A stretch of DNA of 64,000 nucleotides from positions 28,966 through 92,965 of the IMG/VR virus record IMGVR_UViG_3300035670_000102. The stretch is one strand, 5' to 3'. This stretch comes from a virus. Both the position numbers and the translations under genes were made by a program. The notes beneath the pieces were generated by a model. That model worked only from the letters and a program-made list of their open reading frames with translations. It was not told the DNA's origin and did no database searches. Below are positions 59,801 to 64,000 of this stretch, piece after piece (the stretch's first letter is position 1; every line of letters begins with the position of its first letter).

Positions 59801-60472
59801 ATGAAAACATATATTGTTTATAAGATTACCAATAAGAAAAACGGAAAACCTTATATAGGAAAAACTGAATACTCTTTGGAGCATCGTTGGAATCGTCATT
59901 TATCGTCAGCAAGAAATGGTTCAAAATTTAGATTTCATTCTGCAATTAGAAAATATGGTGAAGATTGTTGGGACCTATCTGTGATTGAAACTTACCAAAC
60001 TGAAGATGAAAACTTTATTAATGAAAAGGAAACCCACTTCATTAAACTCTTTGAAAGTGATACAAAAGGTTATAATGCTACTTTAGGTGGTACTGGTGGA
60101 TGGATGCTTCCAAGATGCTCACAGGAGGTTCAGGAAGAGTGGAGAAATGGTATTTCCATAAGAACTACTGGTTATAATAATCCAAACTATTCTGGATACA
60201 CTGATGAGGAACTTATAGAAGTAGGTGTAAAGTTTGCTAAAAAATATGGATTTATTGGTGGAAGACAAAGAATAGTTGAGTTTGCTATTAATGAATTGAA
60301 TATTAAGTTTCCAAAACATTTTTCTAAAAATAGATTTGGTGGGAAACATAAAAACTTTTATAAATCTATTGAAGAACAAACTGGATTGGTGTATAATCCT
60401 TATTATAGAGACGAAACTCAAAGAAAACTTGCTAAACAACTTTTAGAACAAAATAGGAGAAAAAAATGTTAA
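59801..60472 (+). CDS. GIY-YIG homing endonuclease between nrdA halves
   Basis: Free-standing 223-residue site-specific endonuclease. The N-terminal domain has the GIY-YIG pattern: YIVYKITNKKNGKPYIGKT near residues 4-22, the catalytic-type Arg in EHRWNRHL near 27-34, the Glu in NEKETHFIKLF near 74-84 and GYNATLGGTGG near 90-100. The C-terminal 100 residues are basic with helix-turn-helix-like segments (GYTDEELIEVGVKFAKKYG) and would recognise the target. It lies in a different frame from both nrdA fragments and overlaps the second by 7 bases. It probably cuts intein-less nrdA alleles, promoting spread of the whole cassette. Confidence 0.9.
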   Translation: MKTYIVYKITNKKNGKPYIGKTEYSLEHRWNRHLSSARNGSKFRFHSAIRKYGEDCWDLSVIETYQTEDENFINEKETHFIKLFESDTKGYNATLGGTGGWMLPRCSQEVQEEWRNGISIRTTGYNNPNYSGYTDEELIEVGVKFAKKYGFIGGRQRIVEFAINELNIKFPKHFSKNRFGGKHKNFYKSIEEQTGLVYNPYYRDETQRKLAKQLLEQNRRKKC

Positions 60473-61560
60473 AGATTGAATATCTTGAAGAAGAAATCCC
60501 AGTTTATGATATTACTGTAGAAGGAACTCATAATTTCTTTGCAAATGATATTCTAGTTCATAATTGTCAGGAAATTACTCTACCAACCAAACCCATTCAG
60601 CATATTGACGATCCTGATGGTGAAATTGCTCTTTGCATCCTTTCTGCTATTAACGTTGGTAAATTGAAATCCAATGATGAATTGGAGAGTCTCTGTGACC
60701 TTACAGTTAGGAGTCTTGACGAACTTATCGATTTTCAGGGATATCCCGTCAGAGCAGCAGAAATAGCCACTAGAGCACGTCGTTCTCTTGGGGTAGGTTA
60801 TATTGGTCTGGCACATTATCTCGCCAAGCACGGCGAACATTACGACGATCCAGGTGCCTGGAAACTAGTGCATGACCTCACTGAGGCATTTCAATATTAT
60901 CTGATTCATGCAACTGTCAATCTTGCAAAAGAGAAAGGTGCTTGTGAATACTCTCACAGAACTAAGTATGGACAAGGTATTCTCCCTATTGATACATACA
61001 AAAAGGACGTTGATGAAATAGTTCCAAATGAGCTTAAGTATGATTGGGAGAGTCTTAGACAGCAAGTACTTCAATATGGAGTGCGGAACTCAACATTGTC
61101 CGCACAGATGCCATCGGAGAGCAGTTCCGTTGTGTCAAATGCCACAAATGGAATTGAACCACCTCGCGGATACTTGTCCGTTAAAAAATCGAAGAAAGGT
61201 CCACTTAAGCAGATTGTTCCCCAGTATCAAACATTTAAGAACAATTATACGCTTTTGTGGGATATGCCTAGCAATCGCGGTTATATTCATATTGTTGCAG
61301 TTATGCAAAAATTCTTTGATCAAGCGATTTCTGGAAACTGGTCATATAATCCAGAAAATTATCCGGATAATGAAGTTCCTACTTCAGTGATGGCACAGGA
61401 CTTATTAACTACATATAAGTACGGTTGGAAAACCAGTTATTATCAAAATACATATGATGCAAAGACTGATGAAGTGGAAGATTCCAAACCATCTCTTACT
61501 GATTTAGTCAATGATATTTTAAGCACGGAGGAAGAAGATTGTGAGTCTTGTAAGATTTAA
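60466..61560 (+). CDS. nrdA: Ribonucleotide reductase large subunit, intein C half fused to C-terminal part
   Basis: Second fragment of the split reductase: 33 residues of intein C half, then 331 residues of C-extein. The intein half has block F VYDITVEGTHNFFAN near residues 13-27 and block G ILVHN, with penultimate His and terminal Asn, followed by Cys+1. The extein begins CQEITLPTKP, restoring the N-x-C-x-E active site where this Cys is the thiyl-radical residue (E. coli C439). The second redox Cys is in GEIALCILSA (C462), the radical-path Tyr-Tyr region follows, and the C-terminus CESCKI is the thioredoxin-interacting pair. A good AGGAGA ribosome binding site precedes the ATG inside the endonuclease gene. 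Confidence 0.93.
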   Translation: MLKIEYLEEEIPVYDITVEGTHNFFANDILVHNCQEITLPTKPIQHIDDPDGEIALCILSAINVGKLKSNDELESLCDLTVRSLDELIDFQGYPVRAAEIATRARRSLGVGYIGLAHYLAKHGEHYDDPGAWKLVHDLTEAFQYYLIHATVNLAKEKGACEYSHRTKYGQGILPIDTYKKDVDEIVPNELKYDWESLRQQVLQYGVRNSTLSAQMPSESSSVVSNATNGIEPPRGYLSVKKSKKGPLKQIVPQYQTFKNNYTLLWDMPSNRGYIHIVAVMQKFFDQAISGNWSYNPENYPDNEVPTSVMAQDLLTTYKYGWKTSYYQNTYDAKTDEVEDSKPSLTDLVNDILSTEEEDCESCKI

Positions 61561-61582
61561 AACCAAACTAGAGGAGAAACCA

Positions 61583-62725
61583 ATGGTCGAATCAATGACC
61601 GTTTTTAACTCTGAAGAAGTAGACACTAAAAAACAACCAATGTTTTTTGGAAAACCCTTAGGAATACAAAGATACGATTCTTACAAGTATCCAATTTTCG
61701 ATAAACTTACAACTCAACAACTAGGATATTTTTGGAGACCTGAAGAGGTTTCTTTACAAAAAGATAGGGCAGACTATCAAACGCTTCGCCCAGAACAGAA
61801 GCATATTTTTACCAGCAATTTGAAGTATCAGGTTATGCTGGATTCCGTTCAGGGTCGTGGACCTGGTATGGCGTTCGCGCCTTACTGCTCCCTCCCTGAA
61901 CTGGAAGCGTGTATGAAGGTCTGGGAGTTTATGGAGATGATCCATTCTCGTTCATACACTTATATCATCAAGAACGTTTATTCAGACCCATCTGAAGTTT
62001 TTGATACTATTTTAAAAGATGATCGTATTTTAGAACGTGCTACGAGTGTCACTCAGGCATATAATGATTTTATCAATAGTGCTCATCAATATGACAATTC
62101 GAATGAATGGGTTCACGCTTTAGAACAAGTACCATACGCACAAGAGGCAAGGTATGAACTCAAAAGAAAACTGTTTAGAGCAATTGCAAACGTTAATATT
62201 CTTGAAGGTATTCGCTTTTATGTCAGTTTCGCTTGCAGTTTTGCATTTGGCGAACTCAAGCTTATGGAAGGAAGTGCAAAAATCATCTCATTGATTGCTC
62301 GTGACGAAAACCAGCATTTGGTCATTACCCAAAACATTTTAAACAAGTGGAAAGAGGGTGATGACTCTGATATGGCACGTATTTGTAAAGAAGAAGAACA
62401 TTGGGTCTATAAGACTTTTGAAAACGCTGTAAATCAAGAAAAACTCTGGGCGGAACATCTGTTCAAGGATGGGTCTATGATTGGTCTCAATGACAAACTG
62501 TTACAACAGTATGTCGAATGGATTGCAAATCGTAGGATGAAAGCAATTGGATTGAAACCACTTTATGATATTCCTGCGAAGAATAATCCACTTCCTTGGA
62601 CTGAGCATTGGATCAGTTCTAAAGGTCTTCAAGTGGCGCCACAAGAAACAGAAGTTGAATCTTACATTGTCGGAGGAATCAAACAGGATGTTACCAAAGA
62701 TACTTTCTCAGGATTCCAACTATGA
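61583..62725 (+). CDS. nrdB: Ribonucleotide reductase small subunit NrdB
   Basis: Radical-generating subunit of class Ia ribonucleotide reductase. I start at the ATG at 61583, preceded by GAGGAG; a GTG at 61541 overlaps nrdA. Metal ligands and radical Tyr are visible: Asp in LQKDRADYQ, EFMEMIHSRSYTYI containing the ExxH pair and Tyr125 (E. coli Y122 equivalent), and ARDENQHLVITQ with the second ExxH pair. Length is 381 residues against 388 in T4. The C-terminus VTKDTFSGFQL is the typical tail that docks on NrdA. Unlike nrdA it is uninterrupted. Confidence 0.94.
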   Translation: MVESMTVFNSEEVDTKKQPMFFGKPLGIQRYDSYKYPIFDKLTTQQLGYFWRPEEVSLQKDRADYQTLRPEQKHIFTSNLKYQVMLDSVQGRGPGMAFAPYCSLPELEACMKVWEFMEMIHSRSYTYIIKNVYSDPSEVFDTILKDDRILERATSVTQAYNDFINSAHQYDNSNEWVHALEQVPYAQEARYELKRKLFRAIANVNILEGIRFYVSFACSFAFGELKLMEGSAKIISLIARDENQHLVITQNILNKWKEGDDSDMARICKEEEHWVYKTFENAVNQEKLWAEHLFKDGSMIGLNDKLLQQYVEWIANRRMKAIGLKPLYDIPAKNNPLPWTEHWISSKGLQVAPQETEVESYIVGGIKQDVTKDTFSGFQL

Positions 62726-62849
62726 TGAATGGTGCGAACAAGAAATAATGGACGCTTATAGAAGGGCAGCCGAATATGATGATTTCTTGTTTGGTGATTG
62801 TGATTATTCTTATGTTTGGATGGATAATAAATCCAATGACGTATACTGA
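62688..62849 (+). CDS. Small acidic protein overlapping nrdB
   Basis: A 53-residue acidic, aromatic protein from the ATG at 62688, which lies 11 bases after a GGAGG site and 38 bases before the nrdB stop. The sequence runs MLPKILSQDSNYDEWCEQEI, then DAYRRAAEYDDFLFGDCDYS. The frame ends directly before a strong terminator. Function unknown. Confidence 0.55.
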   Translation: MLPKILSQDSNYDEWCEQEIMDAYRRAAEYDDFLFGDCDYSYVWMDNKSNDVY

Positions 62850-62872
62850 AAGGGTCTTCGGACCCTTTTTTT
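62850..62872 (+). terminator. UUCG-loop terminator after nrdB
   Basis: 7-bp stem AAGGGTC / GACCCTT (62850-62856 and 62861-62867) closed by a stable TTCG tetraloop, with a T-run to 62872. It closes the gp61-nrdA-nrdB unit. Confidence 0.95.
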
Positions 62873-62879
62873 ATAAATA
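62872..62879 (+). promoter_or_regulatory. Late promoter following the terminator
   Basis: Exact TATAAATA starting on the last T of the terminator tract, 26 bases before the ATG at 62905. Confidence 0.75.
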
Positions 62880-62904
62880 AAATTATAAAGAAATTAAAAG
62901 AAGT

Positions 62905-63867
62905 ATGTCTAGACTTACTGGTACTGATGCTTTCAATATGATGAAAGCATATAATGCGGTTTATGCCCCTCAAGAAGAAGTTGAACTTACCGAAGAACAA
63001 ATCCAAGAAGATTTTGAAAATTGGGTAAACTCACTTGTAGAAGAAGGTTGTGATCTAAGTGAGTTTACCTGGGAAGATATGTATGAGGAATATTTGAATG
63101 AAATGGGACAAAGAGCAACTACAGGACAAGTAACAGCACCTATTTCAAATGCACCCTATCGTTCAAGATTTGCTCGTCCAATGAATGCTGGTACTCCTCA
63201 GCAAACAGGAAGAGGAACTGCGGTTTCTAGACCACCAGTATCAAATTTAGGTAGTGGTTATAGGGGACAAGAACTTCAGCAAGCGGCAAGAGCAAGAGCA
63301 TCTCAGGTAGGAACCACAAGACAAGGAACTGCTGGTGGCCCTACAGTTGGTGGAAATACCCCAATTGGTCCTACAACAAGACCTACACCACAAGCACCAG
63401 TACAAACAAGACCTACAGTTCAAGCAACTAGACCTGTAGTGCAAACAAGACCTACAGTTCAAGGTGTTACAAAACCAACTCCAACTTCTACTGCTCCTAC
63501 TGCTCCTACGGCACCAACTGCTCCAGCAAGACCTTCACTCAGATCTGACATTGCAGATCTTCAAAAGATGAGACTTGCCTCTCAAGAGCGTCAAAGAAAA
63601 GGTGGAGCAACTGTTGTTGGTTCTCAAATGGCAAGTTTTGATCCATTTGATGTTGTAAAAGGTTACCTTCTTGATGAAGGTTATGCCGATACTGAAGAAG
63701 CAGCACTTCAAATCATGGCAAATATGAGTGAAGAGTGGAGACAGAGTATTTTAGAAGCACCTATGAATCCTGCAGAACTTGAAAGAATTGCACATCAAGC
63801 ATCTAGTGAAGTTACAGGTAAAAAGAAAAAACCCAAAATGAAGCGTCCTGCTGGGATGAGAGAATAA
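62905..63867 (+). CDS. Late virion-associated protein with YLLDEGxA module
   Basis: A 320-residue protein in three parts. The N-terminal 70 residues are acidic and helical (SRLTGTDAFNMMKAYNAVYA start, then EFTWEDMYEEYLNEMG). The middle (about 75-215) is a Thr/Pro/Arg/Gln-rich low-complexity linker with short tandem repeats. The C-terminal part holds VVKGYLLDEGYADTEEAALQ and ending MSEEWRQSILEAP, the same module as in the protein at 34835, with ILE as a possible gp21 site. It has its own late promoter and terminator. Head-internal role is inferred. Confidence 0.65.
   Translation: MSRLTGTDAFNMMKAYNAVYAPQEEVELTEEQIQEDFENWVNSLVEEGCDLSEFTWEDMYEEYLNEMGQRATTGQVTAPISNAPYRSRFARPMNAGTPQQTGRGTAVSRPPVSNLGSGYRGQELQQAARARASQVGTTRQGTAGGPTVGGNTPIGPTTRPTPQAPVQTRPTVQATRPVVQTRPTVQGVTKPTPTSTAPTAPTAPTAPARPSLRSDIADLQKMRLASQERQRKGGATVVGSQMASFDPFDVVKGYLLDEGYADTEEAALQIMANMSEEWRQSILEAPMNPAELERIAHQASSEVTGKKKKPKMKRPAGMRE
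63403..63463 (+). repeat. Direct repeat in the low-complexity linker
   Basis: A 22-base sequence beginning CAAACAAGACC occurs at 63403-63424 and again at 63442-63463, coding QTRPTVQ-type units. Further downstream (63490-63525) are ACTGCTCC-type repeats coding PTA units. Confidence 0.8.
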
Positions 63868-63873
63868 AATAAA

Positions 63874-63899
63874 AGAGGGTCTAACCAACCCTCTTTTTT
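63874..63899 (+). terminator. Terminator after the 62905 gene
   Basis: 7-bp stem AGAGGGT / ACCCTCT (63874-63880 and 63888-63894) with a 7-base loop and a T-run. Confidence 0.92.
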
Positions 63900-63906
63900 A
63901 TAAATA
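63899..63906 (+). promoter_or_regulatory. Late promoter following the terminator
   Basis: Exact TATAAATA beginning on the last T of the terminator tract, 23 bases before the ATG at 63929. Confidence 0.75.
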
Positions 63907-63928
63907 ACTAAAAAAGTAAGAAAGAAAC

Positions 63929-64000
63929 ATGAAGTCTTTTAGTCAGTTTTTGAAAGAAGAAGAGGCAAGACAAGGATCTTTAATGACTCGTAGTGGGAAA
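63929..64000 (+). CDS. Capsid-targeting-tagged protein, cut by the right edge
   Basis: Only the first 24 codons are in the window, from the ATG at 63929. They read MKSFSQFLKEEEARQGSLM and a short basic stretch. The opening is the MKxFxQF tag with LKE as a possible gp21 cleavage site. A late promoter lies 23 bases upstream. The rest of the protein is outside the window, so no function can be given. Confidence 0.65.
   Translation, partial: MKSFSQFLKEEEARQGSLMTRSGK

Noticed and set aside
59742-60465. Group I intron carrying the GIY-YIG gene
   Set aside because: The insert boundaries encode intein blocks A, B, F and G in the frames of the two nrdA pieces. Exon-to-exon RNA splicing would not explain these motifs or the separate start codon of nrdA-C.
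1-64000. CRISPR arrays, insertion sequences, integrase or attachment sites
   Set aside because: No spaced direct repeats, transposase or integrase genes, or terminal inverted repeats were seen. The only mobile element supported is the intein-endonuclease cassette.

Overview
This window is a contiguous 64 kb segment of a T4-like myovirus genome. Every supported gene is on the + strand, and gene order follows the T4 late virion module and then the replication and recombination module. The sequence is AT-rich, with mostly A/T third positions. The portal, scaffold, protease and capsid order, a DUF3110-type gene between gp47 and gp46, a CobS-like AAA+ ATPase, Hsp20, MazG-like and class Ia nrdA/nrdB genes, and several small marine-phage families point to a marine T4-like phage of the cyanophage/pelagiphage group. 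A picocyanobacterial host is my best guess, but no photosynthesis gene lies in the window to prove it.

Region 1 (1-30.5 kb) is the virion module: a baseplate-associated protein cut by the left edge, gp8, a 2491-residue DUF4815-type structural protein, gp13, gp14, gp15, gp16 (small terminase), three inserted virion-type genes, gp17 (large terminase), gp18, gp19, gp20, a gp67-like core peptide, gp21 protease, gp22 scaffold, gp23 capsid, an RlpA-like head cargo candidate, a tail-tube-fold protein, UvsY and UvsW. Region 2 (30.5-44.5 kb) holds an Sm-like protein, gp55 late sigma factor, gp47/gp46 nuclease, a metalloprotease-VWA protein with its AAA+ partner, gp45, gp44, gp62, RegA, Hsp20 and two more Sm-like proteins. 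Region 3 (44.5-51.8 kb) has gp43 polymerase, UvsX, an inserted GT17 glycosyltransferase, gp41 helicase, a MazG-like protein, a small metallopeptidase-like protein and one tRNA-Ala(TGC). Region 4 (51.8-64 kb) mixes late virion or cargo genes with gp61 primase, nrdA, nrdB and a second late cluster running off the right edge.

The most striking system is at 58074-61560. nrdA is broken into two genes by a split intein. The N-terminal gene ends in a 121-residue intein N half, and the C-terminal gene starts with a 33-residue intein C half. The splice junction falls at the cysteine that aligns with the thiyl-radical cysteine of class I ribonucleotide reductase. A free-standing GIY-YIG homing endonuclease gene sits between the halves. 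Its start is occluded by a 14-bp RNA hairpin whose loop contains a perfect late promoter, an arrangement like the control of T4 I-TevI.

A second theme is head cargo. Four proteins begin with a tag of the form MKxFxQF(I/L)xE, which closely resembles the T4 capsid-targeting sequence cut by gp21 protease. Two of the tagged proteins have recognisable domains: an RlpA-like double-psi beta-barrel and an HxGH-type nucleotidyltransferase. Late promoters (TATAAATA) and hairpin terminators punctuate the late genes. Several terminators are followed immediately by a late promoter.
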